Below, piece by piece: positions 1 to 7,204 of a stretch of 26,160 nt of DNA (within the stretch, counting starts at the first letter, position 1; the number at the start of each line of letters is the position of its first letter). Under the pieces are notes generated by a model. That model was not told the DNA's origin. It saw nothing but the letters and a program-made list of their open reading frames with translations, and did no database searches. Source of the stretch: a bacterium (GTDB taxonomy: Bacteria; B130-G9); assembly GCA_021160245.1 (NCBI GenBank), contig JAGHCW010000153.1, positions 1-26,160 on the forward strand, in the 5' to 3' direction. A program made the translations under genes and the position numbers.

Positions 1-1
1 T

Positions 2-607
2 GTGGCTGAAAGGGAATCAGCCCACTCCGATCCAGCTCTTTATGGTATTACGGACGGCAAAGCCGTCGGAACCTACTTCGAGCATAAGTTCCAACAGTAC
101 CTAAGTGAAAAGTATACCTATGAACGAGGCAGCTCTGCCAAAGGCATTGATTTCCCTGCTCTCGGCGTCGATATGAAAGTAACTAGCATCAAACAACCAC
201 AGTCGTTTTGCCCGTTTAAGTCAGCCAAGCAAAAGATCTACGGACTTGGCTATTCCCTATTAGTCTTCGTGTACAGAAAAACTGATGAAGAGGAGAGTCG
301 CACAGGAACTCTCACAATTGTTCACACGATTTTCGTTGACCAGGAAAGGACAGGTGATTTCCAAACTACTACGGGGATTTTGAAGATCCTGGAAAATGAG
401 GGCAATGAAGACGATTTGATAGCATTTATGCATGATCGCCTGTTGCCCGTTGACGATATTCAAGCTTCTCGAATTGCCGAAGAGATTATGAAAAAGCCTC
501 CTATAGTGGGGTACTTAACGATTTCCAATGCCCTTCAGTGGAGACTCCAGTACCGGCGAGTGATCGATAAGGCCGGCACCATTGAGGGGATATTGAGGGT
601 CAAATAA
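2..607 (+). CDS. Type II-like restriction endonuclease of an R-M pair
   Basis: A 201-residue protein read from a GTG at the very edge of the window. An upstream start cannot be excluded, but the N-terminus looks natural. The centre carries GIDFPALGVDMKVTS (about residues 48-62), a D...DxK pattern that fits a PD-(D/E)XK nuclease core. It is followed by PQSFCPFKSAKQKIYGLGYS (about 66-85), which I associate with a widespread endonuclease family found beside N6-adenine methyltransferases. The C-terminus (YLTISNALQWRLQYRRVID) looks like a recognition or oligomerisation helix region. The expected role is to cut unmodified foreign DNA in the cytoplasm. The methyltransferase gene starts only 4 nt downstream, so the two are almost certainly co-transcribed. 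Family assignment is from motif recognition, and the recognition sequence cannot be read from the gene. Confidence 0.75.
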   Translation: MAERESAHSDPALYGITDGKAVGTYFEHKFQQYLSEKYTYERGSSAKGIDFPALGVDMKVTSIKQPQSFCPFKSAKQKIYGLGYSLLVFVYRKTDEEESRTGTLTIVHTIFVDQERTGDFQTTTGILKILENEGNEDDLIAFMHDRLLPVDDIQASRIAEEIMKKPPIVGYLTISNALQWRLQYRRVIDKAGTIEGILRVK

Positions 608-611
608 CGCC

Positions 612-2147
612 GTGATCAAGGTAAAAAAGGGTAACCGGAAAGTCGAGTTCGGGGATTTCCAGACACCGATCGGGCTTGCCCGACAATGTTGTTCCTTGCT
701 TTCTCAAAACGGTTTAGAACCTGTTTCCGTACTTGAGCCAACATGCGGCAAAGGTAGTTTTCTGGTTGCCGCTCTTGAATACTTCCCAACCATAAAAAAG
801 GCAATTGGACTGGAGATCAATGACGATTACGTGAGGGCGTCCCGTCAAATACTCGGGCGTATCCCCAGGTCTAGTGATGTGTGTGTCATACAAGATGACT
901 TTTTTGCCGTTGACTGGCGACAGGTACTCGAATCTCTACCTGAGCCTCTTCTTATCATAGGCAATCCTCCATGGGTCACAAATGCGACACTAGGAACTCT
1001 TGGCAGTTGTAATCTTCCCCCCAAATCCAATTTCCAGAACCGCCGGGGAATCGATGCGATGACAGGAAACAGCAATTTCGACATTTCCGAGTGGATGTTA
1101 ATCCAAACGCTCGAATGGACTAAGAGGCGGCATGCAACAATAGCAATGCTTTGTAAAACAGCCGTTGCGAGAAAAGTGCTTCTTCGGGCCTGGGGGGCAG
1201 GACAATTCTTGGAGCGTTCAGCTCTATACCGGATTGATGCTCAGAAGTATTTCGGTGCTTCTGTGGATGCTTGTCTTCTCATTGCTACGGTTTCTGCCCG
1301 TGGTCAAAATTTCGATTGTCAAGTTTATGACCAGCTAACAGATAATGGGCCTAGCACAGTGTTTGGATACCGTAAGGGACATCTCGTAGCCAAGATCAGT
1401 GGTTTTGAGCGATGGGAACATCTCGAGGGTGAGGAACATTGGAAGTGGAGGTCTGGGGTCAAACATGATTGTGCTAAGGTCATGGAGTTTCGAGAGGAAA
1501 ATGGCCGATTTCGAAACGGTTTAGGCGAACTTGTTGACCTTGAAAAGAATTATCTCTATCCAATGCTGAAAAGTTCGGATATTGCTACCGTCTCGAATGT
1601 CAAACCGACGCGTTGGATGCTTGTTACCCAAAAGTTTATAGGGCAAGACACGTTTGTCATTCGAAGACGTGCTCCTAAAACTTGGGAATACTTGAAAAGG
1701 CATGCTGATCTTCTGGATCGACGGGCAAGTGCAATTTACCGCAAACAACCTCAATTCTCAGTTTTTGGCGTTGGCGAGTATTCATTCGCTCCGTGGAAGG
1801 TTGCGATTTCAGGTTTTTACAAGAATTTGCAGTTTGTTGTAATCGGCTCGTCTGGAGAGAAACCCATTGTGTTGGACGATACCTGCAACTTCCTTGCTTG
1901 CCGAACTAGAGAGCAAGCTCTGTATCTAGCGCAGCTGGTAAATTCTAAAATCGCCAAGGAATTCTTCTCTGCTATGGTCTTTTGGGATGCCAAGAGACCC
2001 ATTACAATTTCTCTCTTACGTCATCTGAACCTCCTAGCGCTTGCTCAGGAACTCGGCTCAACTGGGATGATGAGAGAATACCTAAACGAACAACAGACTA
2101 ACACCAAGCAAATGTCACTATTCGGTAGCGCTCAACTGTGTAAATAG
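612..2147 (+). CDS. N6-adenine DNA methyltransferase (R-M modification subunit)
   Basis: A 511-residue protein starting at GTG, 4 nt after the endonuclease stop, with a GAGGG ribosome-binding-like stretch just upstream. The N-terminal FGDFQTP (13-19) resembles motif X. VLEPTCGKGSFLVAAL (40-55) is the S-adenosylmethionine-binding motif I, GLEIN (66-70) the following acidic motif, and IIGNPPW (115-121) the catalytic NPPW motif IV of N6-adenine (gamma-class-like) methyltransferases. The remaining roughly 350 residues would hold the target recognition domain, comparable to Eco57I/TaqI-type stand-alone enzymes. It should protect host DNA from the adjacent endonuclease. Base composition looks somewhat AT-richer than the secretion operon, consistent with horizontal acquisition, though I did not compute it. 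Function is confident, specificity unknown. Confidence 0.88.
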   Translation: MIKVKKGNRKVEFGDFQTPIGLARQCCSLLSQNGLEPVSVLEPTCGKGSFLVAALEYFPTIKKAIGLEINDDYVRASRQILGRIPRSSDVCVIQDDFFAVDWRQVLESLPEPLLIIGNPPWVTNATLGTLGSCNLPPKSNFQNRRGIDAMTGNSNFDISEWMLIQTLEWTKRRHATIAMLCKTAVARKVLLRAWGAGQFLERSALYRIDAQKYFGASVDACLLIATVSARGQNFDCQVYDQLTDNGPSTVFGYRKGHLVAKISGFERWEHLEGEEHWKWRSGVKHDCAKVMEFREENGRFRNGLGELVDLEKNYLYPMLKSSDIATVSNVKPTRWMLVTQKFIGQDTFVIRRRAPKTWEYLKRHADLLDRRASAIYRKQPQFSVFGVGEYSFAPWKVAISGFYKNLQFVVIGSSGEKPIVLDDTCNFLACRTREQALYLAQLVNSKIAKEFFSAMVFWDAKRPITISLLRHLNLLALAQELGSTGMMREYLNEQQTNTKQMSLFGSAQLCK

Positions 2148-2155
2148 GGACGTCA

Positions 2156-2196
2156 GGTGCCGGCTCGCACGTGCCGAGCTCGCCTCAGCCGGCACC
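2156..2196 (+). terminator. Large hairpin after the R-M genes, probable terminator
   Basis: GGTGCCGGCT (2156-2165) is exactly complementary in inverted orientation to AGCCGGCACC (2187-2196), a perfect 10-bp stem with a 21-nt loop. Inside it GCTCG (2163-2167) can instead pair with CGAGC (2175-2179), so two mutually exclusive hairpins are possible. A T-run (about 2210-2214) follows 13 nt after the stem. That is farther than in a textbook intrinsic terminator, so termination is likely but not certain. Confidence 0.5.
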
Positions 2197-2214
2197 GGGT
2201 TGGACACTGTTTTT

Positions 2215-2232
2215 ATTCGTGTTAATTCGTGG
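2215..2232 (+). repeat. Short TTCGTG direct-repeat element upstream of dinB
   Basis: ATTCGTG occurs at 2215-2221 and again at 2225-2231, a 10-nt period, ending in a GG as in TTCGTGG. The reverse complement (CCACGAAT..CACGAAT) is closely related to the CACGAAG repeats at 3467-3492 on the other side of dinB. It lies 14 nt before the dinB start codon. Confidence 0.45.
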
Positions 2233-2245
2233 CTACCTTAGGGCT

Positions 2246-3436
2246 ATGAAAGATCAAACTCGAACAATCATACACATCGACATGGATTGCTTTTTCGCGG
2301 CCATTGAGCAGCGGGACAATCCCAACCTGCGCGGCAGGCCGGTCGTCATCTGCGGCAGCCCGGACAGGCGAAGCGTCGTCTCGACGGCGTCGTATGAGGC
2401 GCGGAAGTTTGGGATAGGGTCTGGCAGTTCGGCGTTCTCGGCGCATATCAAGTGCCCCGACGCGGCGTTTGTCGAGGGTAATAGCCACAAATACATCTAC
2501 GCTTCGAGCAGACTGATGCAAATACTCAAAGATGTTACGTCCGAGGTGGAGATAGCGAGCGTGGACGAGGCGTTCTTGGACATTACGGGTTGCGAGGCGC
2601 TTTATGGTTCGCCGGAGAACGTTGCTTGGTCGATCAAGGACCGGGTCAAGAATGAACTCGGGGTTACCTGTTCGGCCGGCATCGCGCCAAACAAGCTCGT
2701 GGCCAAGATGGCGTCGGGCCTGCACAAGCCGGACGGGCTGACGGTCGTCTTGCCGGGCGAGGAGGAGAGATTTTTGTCGAAGCTGCCCGTCGGCAAGCTC
2801 TATGGCGTCGGCGAGAAGACGCAGCAGGTTTTGCACAAGCTCGGTGTCAGCACGGTCTTTGACCTAACGCTCGTGCCTCGTGATGTGTTGGTGCGGCACT
2901 TCGGCGTTGGCGGCGAGTGTCTCTACCATGCGTCGCGCGGTATCGACGATAGCCCTATCATCCCGTATTACAAATCGCACAGCGCAAAATCTATGGGCCA
3001 CGAGCACACGTTCGACCGCGATGTGAACAACCCCGCGGCGGTGTTTGGCACGCTACTATGGCTGTCCGAGAAGCTCGGAAGGAGACTTCGCAAGGGCAAT
3101 TACTTCGCCAGCAACATCACGATCAAGCTCCGCTTTGCCGACTTCACGACGATAACGCGCGGCTCTATGCTGCGAACGCCAACCAACATAGAGCGAGTGA
3201 TATTCCCGTCCGCCAAAAATCTTTTGCTCGCTTCCTGGAAGGATAGGAAAATGTTACGGTTGCTCGGCATCAACGCCAGCAGCCTCGTCCGCTCACAGAG
3301 CGTGCAACAGGAGCTGTTTGGCGTTGGGAATAGCAAAAGGCACAAGAGATTGGTTGAGGCGGTCGATAAGATACGCGACCGCTTCGGGGAGAAGGCTATC
3401 CGCTATGCAGGCTCGCTTTCGGCGTATGCTGTTTGA
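2246..3436 (+). CDS. dinB: DNA polymerase IV (Y-family translesion polymerase)
   Basis: A 396-residue protein from ATG 2246. HIDMDCFFAAIEQRDNP (10-26) is the Y-family motif with the metal-binding Asp and the Phe steric gate. SVDEAFLDI (105-113) holds the catalytic Asp-Glu pair. TCSAGIAPNKLVAKMAS and the helix-hairpin-helix-like LYGVGEKT complete the palm and thumb, and the C-terminal part matches the little-finger domain. It copies across damaged template bases with low fidelity. An in-frame GTG at 2171 would add 25 residues translated from the hairpin and repeat region, which are not family-like, so the ATG is preferred. Length is slightly longer than E. coli DinB. No LexA-type operator was recognised upstream. 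The gene sits between two related repeat elements (2215-2232 and 3463-3528), which may mark an inserted cassette. Confidence 0.93.
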   Translation: MKDQTRTIIHIDMDCFFAAIEQRDNPNLRGRPVVICGSPDRRSVVSTASYEARKFGIGSGSSAFSAHIKCPDAAFVEGNSHKYIYASSRLMQILKDVTSEVEIASVDEAFLDITGCEALYGSPENVAWSIKDRVKNELGVTCSAGIAPNKLVAKMASGLHKPDGLTVVLPGEEERFLSKLPVGKLYGVGEKTQQVLHKLGVSTVFDLTLVPRDVLVRHFGVGGECLYHASRGIDDSPIIPYYKSHSAKSMGHEHTFDRDVNNPAAVFGTLLWLSEKLGRRLRKGNYFASNITIKLRFADFTTITRGSMLRTPTNIERVIFPSAKNLLLASWKDRKMLRLLGINASSLVRSQSVQQELFGVGNSKRHKRLVEAVDKIRDRFGEKAIRYAGSLSAYAV

Positions 3437-3462
3437 GGCTTCAAGGAGATTAATGAGAGGGT

Positions 3463-3528
3463 GATCCACGAAGAGCACGAAGATACACGAAGAGAGAACT
3501 TAGTGGTCCTTCGTGTCCTTAGTGGATC
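3463..3528. repeat. Imperfect inverted repeat built from CACGAAG units
   Basis: The left arm 3463-3482 and right arm 3509-3528 match in inverted orientation at 17 of 20 positions (GATCCAC-n-AAG-nn-CACGAAG), separated by 26 bp. The left side contains three tandem CACGAAG copies starting at 3467, 3476 and 3486. The right side is the complementary CTTCGTG-type sequence ending in GTGGATC. Elements of this CCACGAAG...CTTCGTGG style are known to me as intergenic repeats scattered in several environmental bacterial genomes. Here it lies between dinB and the next gene, and could fold in RNA or be a small non-autonomous mobile element. Confidence 0.6.
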
Positions 3529-3541
3529 GCTCATAACATCA

Positions 3542-4375
3542 ATGATGTCGCAGCAATCAATAGATTTTGGCACGCAACGGCCCGTCCAAAGCGGTGCCGC
3601 GAAGCAGTTTTTCATCGGCACTTCGGGCTACAGCTTCCAGGACTGGAAGGGCACGTTCTATCCTGAGAATATCCGAAACCGCGACATGCTGGCCTTTTAC
3701 GCGCAGCATTTCGGTGTGGCCGAGATCAACGCGACTTACTATCGCATCCCACCACCGAGGACGTTCGAGGCGATGCTCGAGAAGGTTACGCCGGGTTTTG
3801 AGTTTATCGTCAAGACGCATCAAGATATGACGCATACTCGCAAAGCGTCAGATGATGACTATAAAATCTACGCCGAGTGCATCCGGCCCCTGCTGGATGC
3901 CGGTCAGTTCTCTGGCTTGCTGTCGCAGTTCCCGTGGTCATTCAAACATTCGCCGGCGAACATGGATTACATCAAGGTGATGCGAGACAGGCTGCCGCGC
4001 GTGCCACTCGTCGTTGAGTTCAGACACGACAGCTGGCTATCAGCCGAGACCTACAACTTCCTGCGCGCCGAGAACATCATCTATTCCTGCGTTGATGAGC
4101 CGCGCCTCAACGGACTCCTGCCACCGCAAAACGTTACAACTTCCGACGAAATCGGCTACGTACGCCTCCATGGCCGCAACGCGAAGCACTGGTGGAATGG
4201 AGGCGCGCTGCGATACGACTATTCCTACAGCGAAAAAGAGCTCAACGACTGGGCCGCCCGCCTCAAGAACATGTCCAAAAACGCCCGCAAGATATTCGTC
4301 CTCTTCAACAACTGCCACCTCGGCCAGGCCGCCCAAAACGCGATAGCGCTGAAGTTGATAATGGAGGAGGGGTGA
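3542..4375 (+). CDS. DUF72 / YecE-family protein
   Basis: A 277-residue protein from ATG 3542 (a second ATG follows directly). FFIGTSGYSFQDWKGTFYP is the hallmark N-terminus of the DUF72 (YecE) family, a TIM-barrel-like fold. Further typical blocks are FAVAEINATYYRIP-like (about 60-75), FIVKTHQDMTH, SQFPWSF, VEFRHDSW, and the C-terminal YVRLHGRN...FVLFNNCHLGQAAQNA. The biochemical role of the family is not established. An in-frame GTG at 3461 would extend it by 27 residues, but these are simply the translated CACGAAG repeat element, so that start is rejected. The gene is downstream of dinB, possibly co-transcribed through the repeat, and ends 11 bp from the convergent stop of the minus-strand nuclease-like gene. 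Confidence 0.85.
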   Translation: MMSQQSIDFGTQRPVQSGAAKQFFIGTSGYSFQDWKGTFYPENIRNRDMLAFYAQHFGVAEINATYYRIPPPRTFEAMLEKVTPGFEFIVKTHQDMTHTRKASDDDYKIYAECIRPLLDAGQFSGLLSQFPWSFKHSPANMDYIKVMRDRLPRVPLVVEFRHDSWLSAETYNFLRAENIIYSCVDEPRLNGLLPPQNVTTSDEIGYVRLHGRNAKHWWNGGALRYDYSYSEKELNDWAARLKNMSKNARKIFVLFNNCHLGQAAQNAIALKLIMEEG

Positions 4376-4386
4376 GGGTGTGTCTC

Positions 4387-4902
4387 TTAGCGTTCAGTCC
4401 GCTTTCTGAGTTGCTGCTGTGGGAGGTCCCTCAAATGTGTTCCACTACGTTTCAGGTGAATCTTGAGGCCTTTCTTGGAGATGCGAACTCGCAATTTATC
4501 CATCTTCCTTACAACCATCGGATTCCAGCGGCGTCTTTTCAATGCAGCAAGTATGATTGTGTTCACTCTATGCAATGAGCCGGCCTTCTGGATTAGACGC
4601 GCCGCGAGTTTCCATCCATTTTGAATCTGTTGATGTATCTCCAGAGCATCCCTACCAGTGCTTTTCATTTCAACAATCCCCACAATCAGTTCCGCAGGGA
4701 CCCAGAAGATAATGCAATCACACATCTGTTGAGTGTGATCGACCAAAGGGTCTTCCTTCCTATCCGCTCTGATTGAAACGCAGCTGGCGAGGTCTTGCAG
4801 GTCAAGAACACAACCTTTATCTTTGAATTTCGTACACGTTTCCCCGCCCCAGCTATCAATGGCAAATTGAAGAAGAGCGTCGTCCCCATGAGGTGTGGTC
4901 AT
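4387..4902 (-). CDS. Small putative PD-(D/E)XK nuclease-like protein coupled to an ATPase
   Basis: A 171-residue minus-strand protein of no family I recognise with certainty. The sequence MCDCIIFW (60-67) followed by ELIVGIVEMKST (71-82) gives a D62...E78-x-K80 arrangement inside two hydrophobic strands, then a helix (ALEIHQQIQNGWKLAA). That is the typical layout of a PD-(D/E)XK nuclease core. The C-terminal third is very basic (about 122-171, many Lys/Arg), suitable for nucleic acid binding. Its ATG overlaps the stop of the upstream ATPase gene as ATGA (4899-4902), indicating translational coupling and probably a physical complex. By analogy with ATPase-plus-effector phage defence pairs (Septu, PARIS, Gabija style) it could be the effector. 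It could also be a non-catalytic partner. Nuclease function is inference from the motif. Confidence 0.6.
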   Translation of the reverse strand: MTTPHGDDALLQFAIDSWGGETCTKFKDKGCVLDLQDLASCVSIRADRKEDPLVDHTQQMCDCIIFWVPAELIVGIVEMKSTGRDALEIHQQIQNGWKLAARLIQKAGSLHRVNTIILAALKRRRWNPMVVRKMDKLRVRISKKGLKIHLKRSGTHLRDLPQQQLRKRTER

Positions 4903-6401
4903 CTGCTTAATTCGTTCTCGATTCTTATTCCCTCCTCATAGAGGCCTTCATCAACTTTTCCAAATTCGCCCTGGTATAATCCCTCCTTAGTGGCCTCTTC
5001 CCGCCTGGTAACGTATGCTTTGCTTCTGCCGTCATACTTGAACCGATAGACGCCGATCTCATCCCCTGTGAGGTAGTCATCCTCCCCGAAGTCGAAGGAC
5101 TCGCCCAGCTCTTTCCGCCTATCCTTCTTGATACCTCCAAGCATCACGAAATTGCTAAGCCGAGACAGTAAGTACTCACTGTGTGTGGTGATAATCAGAT
5201 TGACACCCGCGCGGACAAGACGCACGAGATACTTGGCCAGTATTTTCTGATTCTGGGGGTGGAGATGAGCTTCAGGCTCGTCGATGATGAGAATGGAATT
5301 CGGCTGAGCGAGATATCTCAAATACAGGATCATCGGTGCTAACTCAGAGATAGTAGATGAGCATTGGTGAAGAAGGAGCTCGTTCTTCCCGGTTTGATAT
5401 TTGATACTGGGGGGCAGGCTCTTATGAACGGCGGTGAGCTGAATTGAGCCCGCCAAGATTTCGGTCTCGAATTCGCTCGCCATGGTTGAGAACACGCCCG
5501 GATTCAATCCGACGAGCTCCGACATGAGCCTGAAGAAGTCCGAATCCGCACCTCTGGGGAGAATGCTCATTCTTTTCTGCCAGTTTTCCCACAATACCTT
5601 TTGCTGCAGGATCGCGCCTATGAACGGGGAACCCAACAACATAAGTCCCGCTCTTTCTCCCGGGAAGTAGTGACACCCTCTTTCCAGCTGAAGCCAAAGA
5701 GAGCTCAATGATTCAGTGGCTAGCGCATGCCCCAACATGGCGATGCGAGCTTTCTTCTCAGATTGGGCTTCAGGTTTACCGTTTATCGTCTCCCAATATA
5801 TGACATTATATTTCTTGTTCTTAATGCCCCCAAGAAAGCCATCCAAGCGCCTAATAATCAGTCTGTCCTTTGATGATTCTAGACTGATCGACCAATCAGG
5901 AACCTGGATCCCAATTGCGAGGCGACCTTTTCCATTCCGTGCTAGTTGATTCACCTTTGTGCCATAAATTCTAACAATTTCAGCAGTTAACGGGCCAAGA
6001 GAAACTTTCTGGAATATGGACGAGCCTATTTCCATCGCTTCAGCCGGAGAAATGTCAAAAGGTTTGCCCTGCGACACGTCGGGATTACGGCTTAAGATGG
6101 AAGAAATAGTGTCATAGCAGAAACTGTCATCAAGAAATGCCCTTGTGTTCAGCTCCTTCGAGAGTCCCTCTTTAGATGCTATGGGGGGCCATATCGGCGG
6201 TCCCGGGTCCACATGCCAATAGGACCGGAACAGCGAATAAAACATCATTGCCGCATACGTCTTCCCCGAATTATTCGGGCCGATGAAGATCGTCATTGGT
6301 TTGAGGTCGATTTCGGCTTTGCGGAGGGGGCCGAAGTTCTCAAGCGTCAGTTTGAGGTCGATTGGCTTTGGCTTCGCTTTCTTCTTCTTCCTTGGGCTCA
6401 T
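4899..6401 (-). CDS. ABC/AAA-type ATPase (OLD/PtuA/AriA-like), probable defence protein
   Basis: A 500-residue minus-strand protein with an SMC/ABC-like ATPase split across its length. Walker A is FIGPNNSGKT (39-48). The signature-like segment CSSTISELAPM is at 347-357, Walker B is SILIIDEPEAHLHPQ (369-383), and the H-loop is ITTHSEYLL (404-412). The lysine-rich N-terminus (RKKKKAKPKP) precedes the LTLENFGPL strand typical of AAA_15/AAA_21 ATPases. No TOPRIM domain follows Walker B; the C-terminal 90 residues (YLTGDEIGVYRF..YVTRREEA) are short. The start is supported by AAGGAGGG at 6409-6416 (on the reverse strand), 7 nt upstream. It is coupled by a 4-nt overlap to the small nuclease-like gene. 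Such ATPases commonly act as sensors in anti-phage systems. That role is inferred from architecture and from the neighbouring R-M genes. Confidence 0.8.
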   Translation of the reverse strand: MSPRKKKKAKPKPIDLKLTLENFGPLRKAEIDLKPMTIFIGPNNSGKTYAAMMFYSLFRSYWHVDPGPPIWPPIASKEGLSKELNTRAFLDDSFCYDTISSILSRNPDVSQGKPFDISPAEAMEIGSSIFQKVSLGPLTAEIVRIYGTKVNQLARNGKGRLAIGIQVPDWSISLESSKDRLIIRRLDGFLGGIKNKKYNVIYWETINGKPEAQSEKKARIAMLGHALATESLSSLWLQLERGCHYFPGERAGLMLLGSPFIGAILQQKVLWENWQKRMSILPRGADSDFFRLMSELVGLNPGVFSTMASEFETEILAGSIQLTAVHKSLPPSIKYQTGKNELLLHQCSSTISELAPMILYLRYLAQPNSILIIDEPEAHLHPQNQKILAKYLVRLVRAGVNLIITTHSEYLLSRLSNFVMLGGIKKDRRKELGESFDFGEDDYLTGDEIGVYRFKYDGRSKAYVTRREEATKEGLYQGEFGKVDEGLYEEGIRIENELSR

Positions 6402-6679
6402 TTCGAGGCCCTCCTTATATCAGAAGACGTCAGTCTTTGATTGTGTGCTATCAGTTGATCGGAAGATAACATCTCCCTTTGTCAGCATCAAACGGTTCCG
6501 CCGTACGCCCCGCTCAGCCCTTAATCGCCTTGCGATTGGCGGCTCGCTGAGGAGATTGCCGTGCAATATCTCAGCGCATAGCACAAAAGCAGCGGGGGGG
6601 CGTGGGGGCACGCTGCGGCTGCACCCACATACTATCAATTGCTCTTCCGCATGACTATTGCGGGGAGCACAATCCGCGC
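6402..6679. other. Non-coding gap between fxsA and the ATPase gene
   Basis: A 278-bp stretch downstream of fxsA and upstream of the ATPase gene, both on the minus strand. A 103-codon minus-strand frame spans it, but its composition is unlike a protein family (Pro/Arg-rich low complexity) and it overlaps fxsA, so I do not call it a gene. It contains a G-run-rich segment (6594-6608), a possible terminator stem and the ATPase ribosome binding site. I see no convincing promoter. Confidence 0.5.
6589..6616 (-). terminator. Possible terminator stem downstream of fxsA
   Basis: Read on the minus strand, GCAGCG (6616-6611) and CGCTGC (6594-6589) form a perfect 6-bp stem around a C-rich 16-nt loop, and TTTTG follows immediately. 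It lies 64 nt past the fxsA stop. The stem is short and the T-run weak, so this is tentative. Confidence 0.3.
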
Positions 6680-7072
6680 TTAGAAGCCGTCGGGTGAATC
6701 GAAGTGGACGTCGATGTGGCGTTTGAGCCACTTCTTAACCGGAATCTTCATCAGCCGACGGGTTGGCGGGACGAGGCAGCAGAGGCCTAAGGTGTCGGTT
6801 ACGAAACCGGGCGTCAAGAGCAAGAGCGCCCCCGCCAGCACGAATGCGCCGCTTAGGAGCTCGTCGGCGGGGATGATGCCGTCCTGCAGCTGGGACTTGA
6901 TGCTATTGAGCGCCTTGAAGCCCTGATGTTTGGCGAGTATGGCGCCTGCGAAGCCCGTCAGGATCACGACCGCGACGGTTGGCCCGACGCCGATATGTGT
7001 GCCGATCTTAATGAGCAGCGCCAGCTCAAGGACTGGAACGAGCGTGAACAACAGAAAGAGTCTCAGCGGCAA
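6680..7072 (-). CDS. fxsA: FxsA-family cytoplasmic membrane protein
   Basis: A 130-residue minus-strand membrane protein starting at TTG. The sequence RLFLLFTLVPVLELALLIKIG (4-24) forms the first membrane helix with the conserved E/LxxLIxIG pattern. IGVGPTVAVVILTGFAGAILAK (27-48) forms the second, followed by GF.AL..I..QL.DG.IPADELL, characteristic of FxsA. LLSGAFVLAGALLLLTPGFVTDTLGL (72-97) gives the third and fourth short helices with the family TPGFVTD motif. FxsA in E. coli suppresses F-plasmid exclusion of phage T7 when overexpressed; its molecular function is not known. The gene stands downstream of the large secreted protein gene in the same orientation with a 132-bp gap, and no clear promoter was recognised there. 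The start codon is uncertain because the ribosome binding site is weak. Confidence 0.85.
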   Translation of the reverse strand: MPLRLFLLFTLVPVLELALLIKIGTHIGVGPTVAVVILTGFAGAILAKHQGFKALNSIKSQLQDGIIPADELLSGAFVLAGALLLLTPGFVTDTLGLCCLVPPTRRLMKIPVKKWLKRHIDVHFDSPDGF

Positions 7073-7204
7073 CTGTCAGCTCTTATCATAATAGAGTTAG
7101 CGTCACTTTCTGCCGGCCCTGACCGCTTTCTATTAGCGAGCCGAATAACTGTTGCAATGCGTGGGCTGAGGCCGAGACAATCTCCGTCGCAGCAAGTTCC
7201 CCGC

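Noticed and set aside
2171-2245. GTG start extending dinB by 25 residues
   Set aside because: The extension translates the hairpin loop and TTCGTG repeat, while the family sequence starts at ATG 2246.
2222-2836. 204-codon antisense frame inside dinB
   Set aside because: Arg-rich shadow frame opposite a clear polymerase gene; no recognisable motif.
3463-3492. Three CACGAAG copies as a miniature CRISPR array
   Set aside because: Units are 7 bp with 2-3 bp between them and no spacers of CRISPR size; no cas genes in the window.
6420-6731. 103-codon minus-strand frame between fxsA and the ATPase gene
   Set aside because: Low-complexity Pro/Arg-rich translation with no family resemblance, and it overlaps the confident fxsA gene.
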